A stretch of DNA of 64,000 nucleotides from JBMNGN01 sp050949865 (GCA_050949865.1 JBMNGN010000001.1:310001-374000), one strand, 5' to 3'. Counted from the stretch's first letter, positions 53,853 to 63,321 are shown. Numbers and translations are program-made. Notes: generated by a model from the sequence alone, not told the origin.

Positions 53853-54189
53853 TTTCAATATGATTAATAATCCATTTACTATTGCTCTTTAGTACGGTTA
53901 CAACATCGAACCTTACTTCGGAAAATCTTTTTTGCTCGTTGTTAATATAAATGGCCGCCGCCTTTTTTACGTGCTTTATTTTCTGATATGTTATAGCTTC
54001 TTCGGGGTAACCAAATTTAATACTGGTCCGGGTTTTAACTTCTATAAAAACCAGGGAATGTTGGTCCTGGCAGACAATATCCAGCTCCCCGAACCTGGTC
54101 CGGTAGTTCCGGTGAAGAATACTGTAACCTTTAACCTTTAAAAATTGTACAGCTTTGTCTTCTCCCAACTGGCCGATTTGTTTTCTCAT
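53842..54189 (-). CDS. yraN: YraN/UPF0102 nuclease-fold protein
   Basis: A 115-aa protein with G(E)DKAVQFLKVKGY, HRNYRTRFGELDIVCQDQHSLVFIEVKTR (the D-ExK core) and KIKHVKKAAAIYI. Adjacent to rnhB as in many Firmicutes. Possibly involved in DNA uptake or repair. Confidence 0.92.
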   Translation of the reverse strand: MRKQIGQLGEDKAVQFLKVKGYSILHRNYRTRFGELDIVCQDQHSLVFIEVKTRTSIKFGYPEEAITYQKIKHVKKAAAIYINNEQKRFSEVRFDVVTVLKSNSKWIINHIENAF

Positions 54190-54234
54190 ATACCACCCTG
54201 GCTTTTCTTCCTATATGCAACTTTGCAGTAAGGA

Positions 54235-54915
54235 TCATTCAAAAAGGGATGCCTGAAAAACTCCTGGTTTTAGAGTTTTAACCGGCTCAAAACTCTGTCT
54301 GTGCAGGGAACATGGCCCTTTTTCCAGCAACACCTTGACATGCTGACTGGTAGCATACCCTTTATGCTGGGCAAACCCATACCCCGGATATAAAGCATCA
54401 AAGACTTCCATAGACTTATCCCTTTCTACCTTGGCTATTATTGATGCCGCAGCAATAGAAATGCTCAACAAGTCACCCTTTACAATTGATCTTTGTTCGA
54501 CTGCCAACTCCGGCAGCCTCAAGGCGTCGATCAGTATGTAGTCAGGCAAAGGAGACAGGTGTCTAACAGCCAAAACCATAGCTTCTCTTGTTGCATGTAA
54601 GATATTGATTTGATCAAGATAAGGAGGGTAAACATATGCGATCGACCATGAAATGGCGGTGCTCTTTATTTCATCTGCCAGTTTTGCCCGCTTTGCCGGG
54701 GATAGCTTTTTAGAATCGTTAACCCCGGGCAGAAAAACATCAACCGGAAGGATTACAGCAGCAGCCACAACCGGCCCCGCCAATGCTCCTCTTCCCACTT
54801 CATCAACGCCTGCTATACACCGGTAACCTCTTAAAAAAGCCTCGCTTTCATACCGCTTAAGGGTGTTTAATCGCTTTAATTCTTTTGCGTTTGTGGATTT
54901 ATTTGAGGATTTCAT
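54235..54915 (-). CDS. rnhB: Ribonuclease HII
   Basis: A 226-aa enzyme removing ribonucleotides from DNA: IAGVDEVGRGALAGPVVAAAVIL (catalytic DE), DSKKLSPAKR, YILIDALRLP, GDLLSISIAAASIIAKVERD (catalytic D near VERDKSM) and PGYGFAQHKGYATSQH. AGGAG precedes ATG. Confidence 0.95.
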   Translation of the reverse strand: MKSSNKSTNAKELKRLNTLKRYESEAFLRGYRCIAGVDEVGRGALAGPVVAAAVILPVDVFLPGVNDSKKLSPAKRAKLADEIKSTAISWSIAYVYPPYLDQINILHATREAMVLAVRHLSPLPDYILIDALRLPELAVEQRSIVKGDLLSISIAAASIIAKVERDKSMEVFDALYPGYGFAQHKGYATSQHVKVLLEKGPCSLHRQSFEPVKTLKPGVFQASLFE

Positions 54916-54935
54916 AAGGACTCCTGATTTAACTT

Positions 54936-56894
54936 CTATCCCTTAAGTTTTTCCATTTCACTGATCATATAACCTACGACTTCACCCTGCAATAAAGCAC
55001 TGGCAATGCCTTTTGTGCCAAAGGCATCCCCAATTAAAGTAACGTGAGGGTGATGCTCTTTCAGTTCAAAATACAATTCGTTATTAGGCTGAAACCCAAT
55101 CGCCTGTACGATGCAATCGGCTGTAAGCTTCTGAAAATCGTTTTTGTTGGCTATTATTTCCACTTCGTTAGCCCCTATTCTGGTCACTGTACAGCCAACC
55201 CGCAAGATTGCTCCCTTATTCTTTAGACGGTTCAACAAAGCCCGGCGGTTCTTTTTTTCCATCGATGGCGCCAGGGTCAGGTTGGATTCTACAATGGTAA
55301 CTCTATTATTTTTGGTTAACAAATAGTCGGCAACTTCGCATCCGTTGTCACCGCCACCAATGATTATAACCTCTTTACCGCGGATATCGATTATACCTTC
55401 CAGTACTGGGAGAAGATCCAGGCAGAAGCGAGGGTCATAGCCTGGTATTTTTGGGGTAATCGGTTTACACCCGGTAGCAATAATCAAATAATCGGGATGG
55501 CCATTCTGGAGATCTTTTAATTCGAAATTACGGTTTAAGGCTATATGTATTCCGTTTTTATTAAGCTGGCGAACCAGAAAATCCCTAAGGGATCGAATCC
55601 TGTGTTTATATGGAGGATTAGCCGCCACATTAAGCAATCCGCCTGGTTTATTGTCCCTCTCATAAAGGCTTACGTCAAGCCCCTGTCGTTTAAGGGATAA
55701 TGCCGCCTGCATCCCAGCCGGACCGCTTCCTACCACCAGGGCACTAGATACAGCCCTTACAGGCGATAGAAAGTAGTTGAACTGCCTTTCCCGTCCAGTC
55801 CACGGGTTGACCGTACAGCGAACCTCTAATCCTTTAAGAGTGCTGTCAATACAGTGATTGCAAGTAATGCAAGGTCGAATATCCTCTACTCTGCCATCCT
55901 GGGCCTTATTGCACCATTGGCTGTCGGCGAGAATGCTCCGGCCCACAAATATAAAATCGGCCTTTCCCTCTTTAATAACCTGTTCCCCAAGTTCTGGGGT
56001 CCTAATTATACCCCCAGCGATTACCGGAATATCGATGGAGCGTTTAATTTCTGCCGCCAGATATACCCTCCAGCCATCCTCGTATTCCGAAGGTTCAATA
56101 CTTTTAAGCCCGGATTCATATACCCCACATGAACAATTGATAAGGTCTACGCCGGCTCCTTTCAATTGACGGCAGATCTCTTTGCTCTGGTTAATATCCA
56201 GGCCGTTTTGCACAAAATCGTCAATATTTAGCCGCACTGATACTGCCAATTCCGGAGTCTTTAACTTAATCCCCTTAACTATGTCAAGCAGTATCCTCAT
56301 GCGGTTGGGCAAATCACCTCCATATTGATCTGTACGTTGGTTGCTGTAAGCTGATAGAAACTGATTGATCAGATAGCCATGGGCAGCATGAATCTCAACC
56401 CCTTCAAAACCAGCCGCATTAGCATAACTGGCTGCTAGGATGAATTTGTTTATGATGCCTTGGATTTCTTCAATAGTCAATTCGCGGGGAACCTCTTTTA
56501 TTATTGGACATGGTATTGCAGAGGGAGCCACTGGTTGAACTCCCGTCTTGGCCTGGGAGGTTTGTCTGCCGGCATGAAATAGCTGAATAAACGCCCTGGC
56601 ACCATAAATCTTAATAGTCTGGGAAAGCCGCTCCAATCCTGAAATATACCGGGGATGGTCGATATTCAACTGCCGGCATGATTGTTTTCCGGTAGGGCTA
56701 TCGACACAGGCCGCCTCAACTATTATTATCCCAACCCCTCCTCTAGCCCGGGCTTCATAATAGTCAACCATGGATTCGGTTACTTCACCGGACAGATTAC
56801 TATACCCCACCAGCATAGGCGCCATAACCACGCGATTTTTTACCAGCAAATTTCCGACATATGTGGGAGAAAACAAATGAGAAAATTCCCTCAT
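54936..56894 (-). CDS. 2,4-dienoyl-CoA reductase-type NADH:flavin oxidoreductase
   Basis: A 652-aa, three-part enzyme. An FMN TIM barrel comes first (NRVVMAPMLVGY, FIQLFHAGRQTS, GFEGVEIHAAHGYLINQFLSAYSNQRTDQYGGDLPNR). A 4Fe-4S site follows (CITCNHCIDSTLKGLEVRCTVN). The last part holds FAD- and NAD-binding Rossmann domains (VVGSGPAGMQAALSL, IIGGGDNGCEVADYL, IGDAFGTKGIASALLQGEVVGY). ATG 56894 is chosen for AAAGGTGG upstream. Likely acts on unsaturated acyl-CoAs or related enones. Confidence 0.88.
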   Translation of the reverse strand: MREFSHLFSPTYVGNLLVKNRVVMAPMLVGYSNLSGEVTESMVDYYEARARGGVGIIIVEAACVDSPTGKQSCRQLNIDHPRYISGLERLSQTIKIYGARAFIQLFHAGRQTSQAKTGVQPVAPSAIPCPIIKEVPRELTIEEIQGIINKFILAASYANAAGFEGVEIHAAHGYLINQFLSAYSNQRTDQYGGDLPNRMRILLDIVKGIKLKTPELAVSVRLNIDDFVQNGLDINQSKEICRQLKGAGVDLINCSCGVYESGLKSIEPSEYEDGWRVYLAAEIKRSIDIPVIAGGIIRTPELGEQVIKEGKADFIFVGRSILADSQWCNKAQDGRVEDIRPCITCNHCIDSTLKGLEVRCTVNPWTGRERQFNYFLSPVRAVSSALVVGSGPAGMQAALSLKRQGLDVSLYERDNKPGGLLNVAANPPYKHRIRSLRDFLVRQLNKNGIHIALNRNFELKDLQNGHPDYLIIATGCKPITPKIPGYDPRFCLDLLPVLEGIIDIRGKEVIIIGGGDNGCEVADYLLTKNNRVTIVESNLTLAPSMEKKNRRALLNRLKNKGAILRVGCTVTRIGANEVEIIANKNDFQKLTADCIVQAIGFQPNNELYFELKEHHPHVTLIGDAFGTKGIASALLQGEVVGYMISEMEKLKG

Positions 56895-56954
56895 AATTAG
56901 AACCACCTTTACCAGGAACTGATTATAATTATAGCATAATGTCAAAAATGGCAT

Positions 56955-58169
56955 TTAATTTATACTCTTCATTTTGTCACTTGCGAATGGCTGCCCAAGT
57001 TGGCTGATGGTTGAGTTTAACACTGATTGAAGTACGGGCAGGTGTTCCTTAGTTAAAAAGGCTTCCTTCCCTTCAAGGATATCCTTCATGGCTCTTTCCA
57101 CAGGTATTACCCTGAAGTACGATTTACCGTTTTCCAAGTATTGATGAGAATAGGTAGGTGTGTATGAAACCTCATCCAACCAGGTTTCCTGAGCAACAAA
57201 ATCCTTGGTAATTCTTATTTTTAATACTATTCCGCTATTGCGCTCCAAACCTCGTTGGTGACTGATAAAATTGCCCATTGAATAGATTACAAACCTATCT
57301 TTTCCATTGATATTGACTATCTCCATAGGCTGAATAACATGGGGATGGCTCCCCAATATGATGTCTGCTCCCGCCTCCAGGAATTCATAAGCCAAAGCTC
57401 TTTGTTCCTGAGTTGGTTTAGGAGCATATTCTACCCCCCAGTGCAGGACAAGTACAATAACATCGACCTGTTCCCTCAGTTCCGCAATATCCTGCAGAAT
57501 AACCTCCCGGTCGAGAAAGTTGAACTGGAGATGTTCTTCCGGTACAGGTATTCCGTTAGTTCCATAACTATAAGCTATATACCCTACCTTAACCCCCCTG
57601 ATGTCTTTGATTACTGGCTTTGGGGTGTTATCTCCTGCCTTATAAGTACCAACCGTATCCAGTCCGGCCTTTCTTAACACCTCAAGGGTTCTAATCGCTC
57701 CCTTATATCCCCGGTCCATGATATGGTTGTTAGCTGTAACGATTAGATCAAATCCTGCATCTTTCAGGGTATCAGCCATAGCATCGGGGCTGTTAAAAAG
57801 CGGGTATCCGGAATAACCTGTTTCCGGCCCCGCCATGGCTGCTTCAAAACTAATGGAACTATAGTCCCCTTCGTTAATCAAATCTTTTACTTCTGCGAAA
57901 AACGTGGGAAAAGAATAGGAACCATCCTCTTGAAGTCCCGACCAATTCTGGGTATTATGCATAAGACAGTCTCCAGCTGCCGTCAGGGTTATAGTCTCTA
58001 TTTTCGGGCCTTCCTGGATTTCTTCATTGGACTGTTCAATACTCTGTTTGCCAGTCTCTCCCCCTGATACCAAGACCAGGGAATACAGGCCATGGGAAGA
58101 ATAAACCCCAATCAACAATAAAACCAAAAAGAGCAATAAGGAAACGTTCGAACGTTCGCCCCTACTCAT
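56955..58169 (-). CDS. CapA-family protein
   Basis: A 404-aa protein with an N-terminal membrane helix (VSLLLFLVLLLIGVYSSHGLY) and a calcineurin-like metallophosphatase-fold CapA domain: LTAAGDCLMHN, FDLIVTANNHIMDRGYKGA, VDVIVLVLHWGVEYAPKPTQEQ, GADIILGSHPHVIQPMEI and YSMGNFISHQ. Poly-gamma-glutamate synthesis is the family name, but single CapA homologues often have other envelope roles. Confidence 0.88.
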   Translation of the reverse strand: MSRGERSNVSLLLFLVLLLIGVYSSHGLYSLVLVSGGETGKQSIEQSNEEIQEGPKIETITLTAAGDCLMHNTQNWSGLQEDGSYSFPTFFAEVKDLINEGDYSSISFEAAMAGPETGYSGYPLFNSPDAMADTLKDAGFDLIVTANNHIMDRGYKGAIRTLEVLRKAGLDTVGTYKAGDNTPKPVIKDIRGVKVGYIAYSYGTNGIPVPEEHLQFNFLDREVILQDIAELREQVDVIVLVLHWGVEYAPKPTQEQRALAYEFLEAGADIILGSHPHVIQPMEIVNINGKDRFVIYSMGNFISHQRGLERNSGIVLKIRITKDFVAQETWLDEVSYTPTYSHQYLENGKSYFRVIPVERAMKDILEGKEAFLTKEHLPVLQSVLNSTISQLGQPFASDKMKSIN

Positions 58170-58283
58170 ATCCTAAACCATTACCTGGAAGATGTTTAAA
58201 CTGAAATCCCTGGGTAATAATCAATCGTACCGTCTCCTTATGCTATTCATTATAATACATTATAAGCATTATTTATCTTACAT

Positions 58284-58492
58284 CTATTTTTTTATTTCCA
58301 TTTCCCACCAGTCCTTTTTATCAACCGTGATATTTACATTAAAGCCTGACTCCTGGCAAGTTTCATTACATTTTCCTTTGAAACCTCACTGCTTCCCACC
58401 ACTTTTATTTCCGTGGCTCCGGTGTCCATTATTTTTTTGCACTTGAGCACCGGCATGGGACAGCTCAATCCCCTAACATCCAAAGTCTCCAT
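58284..58492 (-). pseudogene. TusA-like sulfurtransferase, frameshifted
   Basis: ATG 58492 (AGGAGG upstream) begins METLDVRGLSCPMPVLKCKK with the CPxP active-site motif. After VSKENVMKLAR the frame goes to a stop, while the expected tail ESGFNVNITVDKKDWWEMEI continues in another frame to TAG 58284. One G missing in GCCAGG(G)AGTC explains it. It sits 11 bp after the YedE-like half, the usual partner of such TusA/YedF proteins. Confidence 0.78.
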
Positions 58493-58503
58493 AATTTACC
58501 TCC

Positions 58504-59104
58504 TTAGTCTTCTCGAAAACTCCATCCAATAAATCCCACCACTAATATGCCGACCACGCAAGCCAACTGACCGTAAGTACCAACCCCGGATCCACTGGCC
58601 GCAAACATGAAATTATGACAAAAAGCTGCTCCCAACAATCATCCCAACTACCACTGCTGCTGCATCAGTATCGCCTTCGCCGGACAATACCAGTTGCCGC
58701 AGCGGGCATCCCCCTAGAAGGGTAGCTGTTAAGCCAACCAGAAACAACCCCAGAAAGTTCCAAAGGTGCATGGTATGAGCTATCGGCTGACCAGACAAAC
58801 CTGGATTAAAAAAACCAAAGCAAACATTTAATAACAAGGCACCTAAGAGTATCCCAACGAATCCCAATAAGAGGTAGTTATCCCTGATTAAGATATAATC
58901 TCTTATCCCGCCGCTCAAACACAGGCGGGTTTTTTGGGCAATAAATCCAACTAACAGTCCTGCAATCAGAGAAAGGATAATAGGCGCATGCATTGACCCC
59001 GGTCCACTTTGGCTAAAAAACAAGGGGCCGCCAGACTCTGGATTAAATACGGTTTCCTTTATCAAAGGAACGGTTTTAACCTGGGTCGGTACGAATACAG
59101 CCAT
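58504..59104 (-). pseudogene. yedE: C-terminal half of a YedE-type selenium/sulfur transporter, frameshifted
   Basis: Frame one (59104-58613) has the second YedE repeat: GPGSMHAPIILSLIAGLLVG, QKTRLCLSGGIRDYILIRDN, GQPIAHTMHLWNFLGLFLVG, LLGGCPLRQLVLSGEGDTDA. It then breaks after VGMIVG; the expected AAFCHNFMFAASGSGVGTYG continues in another frame to TAA 58504. An extra G in a GGG run accounts for it. In full-length YedE this half follows the region encoded on the opposite strand at 59248-59763. No ribosome site is evident before ATG 59104. Confidence 0.78.
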
Positions 59105-59247
59105 TCCAGTTTTGGCGGGCTATTGCTTCCAATAGTTTTCGCTTTCTTTTTATTTCTCTAAGAGGAAATCCATCCAGATAGAAGAATATATAAATGTAAA
59201 GCATAATACATATAACTTATAGTAATAATAGCAAAGGGGAGAATTGA

Positions 59248-59763
59248 ATGACGAAAGAAAAATGGTGGATACTCGGGGCGGGGTTACTTATTGGGGCCAT
59301 AGCGTCAGTTCTTGTGAAATTGGGTAATCCGCCTAATATGGGATTTTGCATTGCTTGTTTTGAACGGGATATTGCCGGGGCAATCGGCCTTCACCGGGCA
59401 GGGGTTGTACAATATGTGCGTCCTGAAATCATTGGCATTATACTGGGAGTATTCCTGAGCTCAATTATTGCGGGAGAGTTTAAATCCCGGGGTGGCTCGT
59501 CCACCTTTGTCCGCTTTATAATGGGAGCCTTTATGATGATAGGGGCCCTGGTTTTTCTGGGCTGCCCTTTGCGGGATGTTCTGAGAGTAGCAGGAGGCGA
59601 TCTAAATGCAGTGGTGGGCTTGCTTGGATTTGTTACCGGGATTGGAGCCGGGGTATACTTTTTAATTCATAAAAAAATTTCGGTCTCCTGGAACCAGGAG
59701 ACCCGCTTGGTTTATTTATTCATTTACCTGCTATTAATCAATCCAGGCTTATTCTTCCGATAA
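59248..59763 (+). CDS. yedE: N-terminal half of a YedE-type transporter
   Basis: A 171-aa membrane protein holding the first YedE repeat: KLGNPPNMGFCIACFERDIA, GLHRAGVVQYVRPEIIGIIL, ALVFLGCPLRDVLRVAGGDL. A GGGGAG site precedes ATG. After VYFLIHKK the frame runs through a perfect terminator hairpin (59682-59703), so the last ~35 residues may not be native. Separate half-size YeeE/YedE proteins exist, but here the halves match consecutive parts of full-length YedE. Confidence 0.75.
   Translation: MTKEKWWILGAGLLIGAIASVLVKLGNPPNMGFCIACFERDIAGAIGLHRAGVVQYVRPEIIGIILGVFLSSIIAGEFKSRGGSSTFVRFIMGAFMMIGALVFLGCPLRDVLRVAGGDLNAVVGLLGFVTGIGAGVYFLIHKKISVSWNQETRLVYLFIYLLLINPGLFFR
59682..59703 (+). terminator. 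Terminator-like hairpin within the yedE N-half 3' end
   Basis: GGTCTCCTGG-AA-CCAGGAGACC, 10-bp perfect stem, followed by CGCTTGGTTTATTTATT. It lies inside the annotated frame and before the converging ylqF stop. Confidence 0.6.
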
Positions 59764-60577
59764 AGCCTTTACGGAAATCGCGCAGTAATGAAATAGAGCT
59801 TTTTTCTAAATCGGGGGCTCCACCCTTCAACAGGTATCCCCTGCTTCTGGCTATATCCTCCAAAAGCTGGTCTTCTGTACGCTCATGATCATCTAATCGG
59901 TATTTAGCCGTCAAAGCATCCGGGTGTTTTGATTTAAGGACTCTCAATAAGTATATAGCTACCTCCTGAGTATTGTAAGCATTTTCCCCCACAATGCCTA
60001 ATAAGGCCAGTTTCAAGCCCTGCTCTGCCTCCTTGATTTTGGGCCACATCAAACCCGGAGTATCCATAAACTCTATATCCTTCCGGATCCTTACCCACTG
60101 TTTTCCCCGGGTAACTCCCGGCATGGCACCGGTATTAGCAACTTTTTGCCCCACCAGGCAGTTTAAAAAGGTAGATTTCCCCACATTGGGCACGCCGACT
60201 ACCATTACCCTGACCGGCCTGAGCCTGCGGTTTTTCTTAATTAACTCCTTTTCCTGATCCGCAAATGCCCTGCTTATAGCTTGGACCACCTCTCTGGACC
60301 CTTTGCCGCTTATGGAATCCATAGCCTGAACTGATGAATAACCCTCCTTTTTCAGCCTAGCAAGATATATCTTTGTCCATTCCGGTGAAGCTAGATCGGT
60401 TTTATTCAAGACCACAATGATTTTCTTCTTTTTAACCAGAGTTTCTATATCCGGGTTCCTGCATGAAAAAGGAGCTCTGGCATCCAACAGTATTATTACC
60501 AAATCCACAAGTTTTAGGTTGTTTTCGATTTCCCGGCGGGCTTTTACCATGTGTCCGGGGTACCAGTTGACTCCCAT
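59738..60577 (-). CDS. ylqF: Ribosome biogenesis GTPase YlqF/RbgA
   Basis: A 279-aa circularly permuted GTPase for 50S assembly: NWYPGHMVKARREI, VLNKTDLA (G4), VMVVGVPNVGKSTFLNCL (G1), GVTRGKQWVRI (G2) and FMDTPGLMWP (G3) in permuted order. GGGAGG lies before ATG. Its 3' end overlaps the yedE N-half by 26 bp in convergent orientation. Confidence 0.95.
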   Translation of the reverse strand: MGVNWYPGHMVKARREIENNLKLVDLVIILLDARAPFSCRNPDIETLVKKKKIIVVLNKTDLASPEWTKIYLARLKKEGYSSVQAMDSISGKGSREVVQAISRAFADQEKELIKKNRRLRPVRVMVVGVPNVGKSTFLNCLVGQKVANTGAMPGVTRGKQWVRIRKDIEFMDTPGLMWPKIKEAEQGLKLALLGIVGENAYNTQEVAIYLLRVLKSKHPDALTAKYRLDDHERTEDQLLEDIARSRGYLLKGGAPDLEKSSISLLRDFRKGFIGRISLD

Positions 60578-60619
60578 GGCTGCCTCCCATAACCCTTAAA
60601 ATGTAACCAGTAATTAATA

Positions 60620-60656
60620 TAAAAAAGAGAGAGAATACCTGCGCATCCTCTCCCCT
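60620..60656 (-). terminator. Terminator between rplS and ylqF
   Basis: GGGGAGAGGAT...ATTCTCTCTC hairpin followed by TTTTTTAT on the minus strand. Confidence 0.65.
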
Positions 60657-60669
60657 TAAAAAGCTGTTT

Positions 60670-61020
60670 TTAAAACCTTCCTTTTTCCTTAACTCTGGCC
60701 TTTTTGCCAGTTAATTCACGCAAATAGAATAGTCTGGCTCGCCGAACCTTACCCTTTCTTACCACTTCAATCTTGGCGATCTTCGGACTGTGCAGGGGGA
60801 AAGTTCGCTCGACTCCAACACCGTAAGTATTGCGGCGCACGGTAAAGGTTTTGGACAGGCCTTCGCCTCTGATTTTTATTACCGTGCCTTCATATACTTG
60901 AATCCGTTCCCGGGTTCCTTCAACCACCTTTACGTGTACCCTCAATGTATCACCAGGCCCAAATCGCGGCAGATCTTTTTTAATGTATTCTTCTTCAACA
61001 GACTTAATCAGGTCTTTCAA
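60670..61020 (-). CDS. rplS: 50S ribosomal protein L19
   Basis: A 116-aa L19: LPRFGPGDTLRVHVKVVEGTRERIQVYEG, VIKIRGEGLSKTFTVRRNTYGVGVERTFPLHSP and KVRRARLFYLRELTGKKARVKE. TTG 61020 is selected since GGAGGTAA is seven bases upstream; an upstream ATG at 61050 would start before the ribosome site. Confidence 0.97.
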   Translation of the reverse strand: MKDLIKSVEEEYIKKDLPRFGPGDTLRVHVKVVEGTRERIQVYEGTVIKIRGEGLSKTFTVRRNTYGVGVERTFPLHSPKIAKIEVVRKGKVRRARLFYLRELTGKKARVKEKGRF

Positions 61021-61139
61021 CAAAATTACCTCCTTCCGCCAGGTGTTCAATACATTTTCAGCTAATGCAGCGGACCACCTTACTTAAACAGAACAAAAGT
61101 ATTATATCATAAGGATAAAGCGAATCTCAACCGCTAACC

Positions 61140-61718
61140 TTACTTAAACCAAAATTCACCGAGCAACCGGTCCAAAATAATCGAAATCGCACTTCTTACT
61201 GAAAGGTGATTATAGTCTGCCGCCGGTTTAACCGGCTCTAAAACATAGCTGCAGTTTAATAAGGTTTCTTTTTCAATACCATACCCGGTTCCGAAAAGGA
61301 TCAGGTACACCCCTTCCTCTTGGAATATCTTATGTCTCAACCACTTGAATGAAACCGGATTGGAGTAAGTTCTAGCATCGGTAGCAACGGTTATTACCGG
61401 CAATCCAGTATGTTGTTTGATAGTATCAATTACTTCCTCAAGGCTAAAGCTTAATTCTATTATGTCCAGGGCTACCTTGCGATCAGGGTTGTAGACCCCA
61501 CCAAAACCGTTCTGCCAGTAATCCAAAACCTTCCGAACTATTTGGTGCTGACTCTCGTTGGGATGTACGATAAAAAACTTATCCACATTATAGGTACGGG
61601 CCACCCTGGATATATCATGAATATCCAGATTGGTTACCGAAGTTGTAACTATATCCATGCGTTTGTTGTACATCGGATAGTGTAAAAGAGCTATATATAT
61701 CCTAGCTTTTCTTGTCAC
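61140..61718 (-). CDS. RNA methyltransferase (SPOUT-like, Methyltrn_RNA_4 type)
   Basis: About 192 aa: IYIALLHYPMYNKRMDIVTTSVTNLDIHDISRVARTYNVDKFFIVHPNESQ, ITVATDARTYSNPVSFKWLR and VYLILFGTGYGIEKETL (SAM loop), then YNHLSVRSAISIILDRL. It lies between trmD and rplS as in many clostridia. GTG 61718 follows AGGG; ATG 61724 is nearly as good. Target RNA unknown. Confidence 0.85.
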   Translation of the reverse strand: MTRKARIYIALLHYPMYNKRMDIVTTSVTNLDIHDISRVARTYNVDKFFIVHPNESQHQIVRKVLDYWQNGFGGVYNPDRKVALDIIELSFSLEEVIDTIKQHTGLPVITVATDARTYSNPVSFKWLRHKIFQEEGVYLILFGTGYGIEKETLLNCSYVLEPVKPAADYNHLSVRSAISIILDRLLGEFWFK

Positions 61719-62445
61719 TCTCATCCCTGCCAAAAAGTATTTCCTCAAGCAGTTTTTTTTCTTCCAGGGTATATTTTCTCCTGAGCAAGAGCTCCGGACG
61801 CTTTAATAAGGTTCTTAACAACCTTTGCTTTTCTCTCCACAGCCTGATATTTTCATGATGCCCGGAGACAAGGACTTCAGGTACCGCATAACCCATATAT
61901 TCATAAGGTCTGGTATAATGTGGATGTTCTAAAAGAGAACCGGAAAACGATTCTTCAGTCGCAGAAGTCTCATCCCCTAATACGCCGGGCAGCAGCCGAA
62001 CTACAGCATCAACTAGAACCATGGCTGGCAATTCACCGCCGGTTAATATGTAATCTCCTATTGATATCTCCATATCAAAATTACTGACTGCTCTTTCATC
62101 TACTCCTTCATAATGCCCACAAAGCAGAATGAGGTGAGGTTTTGTTGCCAGTAATCTTACTATCTCCTGATTGAGGGGCTTGCCCTGGGGGGATAAATAT
62201 ACCAGGTATGATGCGGGGGTTTGGGTGCTTCTTACTGCTGAACCGATCACATCGGGTTTCATGACCATGCCAGCCCCCCCGCCATACGGATAATCATCGA
62301 CCTGCTGGTGCTTATCCTGGGCAAAATCCCTAATATTAACCGTATTGATAGTAACCAGGCCCTTATTCCGGGCCCTTTTGACTATACTATAGTTAAAAGG
62401 AGATTCAAACATCTCCGGAAATATCGTTAAAATATCGATTCTCAT
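61702..62445 (-). CDS. trmD: tRNA (guanine-N1)-methyltransferase
   Basis: A 247-aa TrmD that makes m1G37: MRIDILTIFPEMFESPFNYSIVKRA, DDYPYGGGAGMVMKPDV, LICGHYEGVDERAVSNFDMEISIGDYILTGGELPAMVLVDA with the knotted SAM site. ATG 62445 is the family-typical start. Its end overlaps the next gene. Confidence 0.96.
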   Translation of the reverse strand: MRIDILTIFPEMFESPFNYSIVKRARNKGLVTINTVNIRDFAQDKHQQVDDYPYGGGAGMVMKPDVIGSAVRSTQTPASYLVYLSPQGKPLNQEIVRLLATKPHLILLCGHYEGVDERAVSNFDMEISIGDYILTGGELPAMVLVDAVVRLLPGVLGDETSATEESFSGSLLEHPHYTRPYEYMGYAVPEVLVSGHHENIRLWREKQRLLRTLLKRPELLLRRKYTLEEKKLLEEILFGRDESDKKS

Positions 62446-62502
62446 CACATCACCATAAACACGGCTGGACATTTGCTCCCTTAATATAATTGCAGCTTGC
62501 CA

Positions 62503-63018
62503 TCATTCGATTAAACCAGGCAGGAGCCTGATCTTCATCATTTTCTTCTCCAGATCTACATTCAATATTACGTCCTTTATTGCTGGGATAAGTACCTCTC
62601 CAAATTGCTCTGAATTAATTACATATACTTCATTGGCCCCTGTTTCCAATACCTCCTGCAGGTATCCCAAAAAGCCTATTTCCTCATCATATACAGCTAG
62701 CCCTTCCAGTTCAAAATAATAATAGTAACCTTCAGGAAGCTGGTAAGTTTCGCTTCGGGGAATCTTAATTAGGGCATTTTTGTACGGCTTGGCAGCTTCC
62801 AGGCTATCTATCCCCCTTAGTTTAAAAAGGTACCGGTTTTGGTAGGGCTGAACCTTCTCCACCACCATTTCACACTGTTGAATTCCTTTATCTATAATCA
62901 CCCTGGAAAGGTCAAAAAACCTTTCCGGGAAATCGGTTAAAGGGAATACCTTTACCCTGCCGTTTAACCCATAAGTGCCAAGAATCCTGCCTATGGCTAT
63001 AAGCTCACCGGAATCCAT
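62503..63018 (-). CDS. rimM: 16S rRNA processing protein RimM
   Basis: A 171-aa protein: IAIGRILGTYGLNGRVKVFPLTDFPERF, YYYFELEGLAVYDEE and EVLIPAIKDVILNVDLEKKMMKIRLLPGLIE (PRC barrel). GGGAGG lies upstream of ATG 63018. Confidence 0.95.
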   Translation of the reverse strand: MDSGELIAIGRILGTYGLNGRVKVFPLTDFPERFFDLSRVIIDKGIQQCEMVVEKVQPYQNRYLFKLRGIDSLEAAKPYKNALIKIPRSETYQLPEGYYYYFELEGLAVYDEEIGFLGYLQEVLETGANEVYVINSEQFGEVLIPAIKDVILNVDLEKKMMKIRLLPGLIE

Positions 63019-63060
63019 TTGTTATCCTCCCGAAGGTATATCCTTCCGATAAACTCGTAT

Positions 63061-63079
63061 CCCACCCTTGACGGGTGGG
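63061..63079. repeat. Hairpin CCCACCC-TTGAC-GGGTGGG between khpA and rimM
   Basis: A 7-bp GC-rich stem with no T-run, so not a standard terminator. Possibly an mRNA processing or stability element in the operon, or a REP-like/IS200-type hairpin. Confidence 0.45.
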
Positions 63080-63090
63080 CTACTTTAATA

Positions 63091-63321
63091 TTATCTTAGG
63101 ATTTCTACTACTACCCTTTTTCCTTCTTTGGCTGCAGCCGCCTTAGTCAATGTTCTGATGCAATTAGCGATTTTTCCCTGTTTGCCAATAACTTTTCCCA
63201 TATCATCAGGAGCTACCCTGAGCTCCAAAATAATAGACCTTTCACCCTCAATCTCGGTTACGCCGACCTCATCAGGATTATCTACCAGGGATTTGGCGAT
63301 AAATTCAACTAATTCTTTCAT
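63091..63321 (-). CDS. khpA: KH-domain RNA-binding protein KhpA
   Basis: A 76-aa protein with the KH signature VIGKQGKIANCIRTLTKAAAAKEGKRVVVEI. GGGGGTG precedes ATG 63321. Located between rpsP and rimM as usual in Firmicutes. Confidence 0.95.
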   Translation of the reverse strand: MKELVEFIAKSLVDNPDEVGVTEIEGERSIILELRVAPDDMGKVIGKQGKIANCIRTLTKAAAAKEGKRVVVEILR

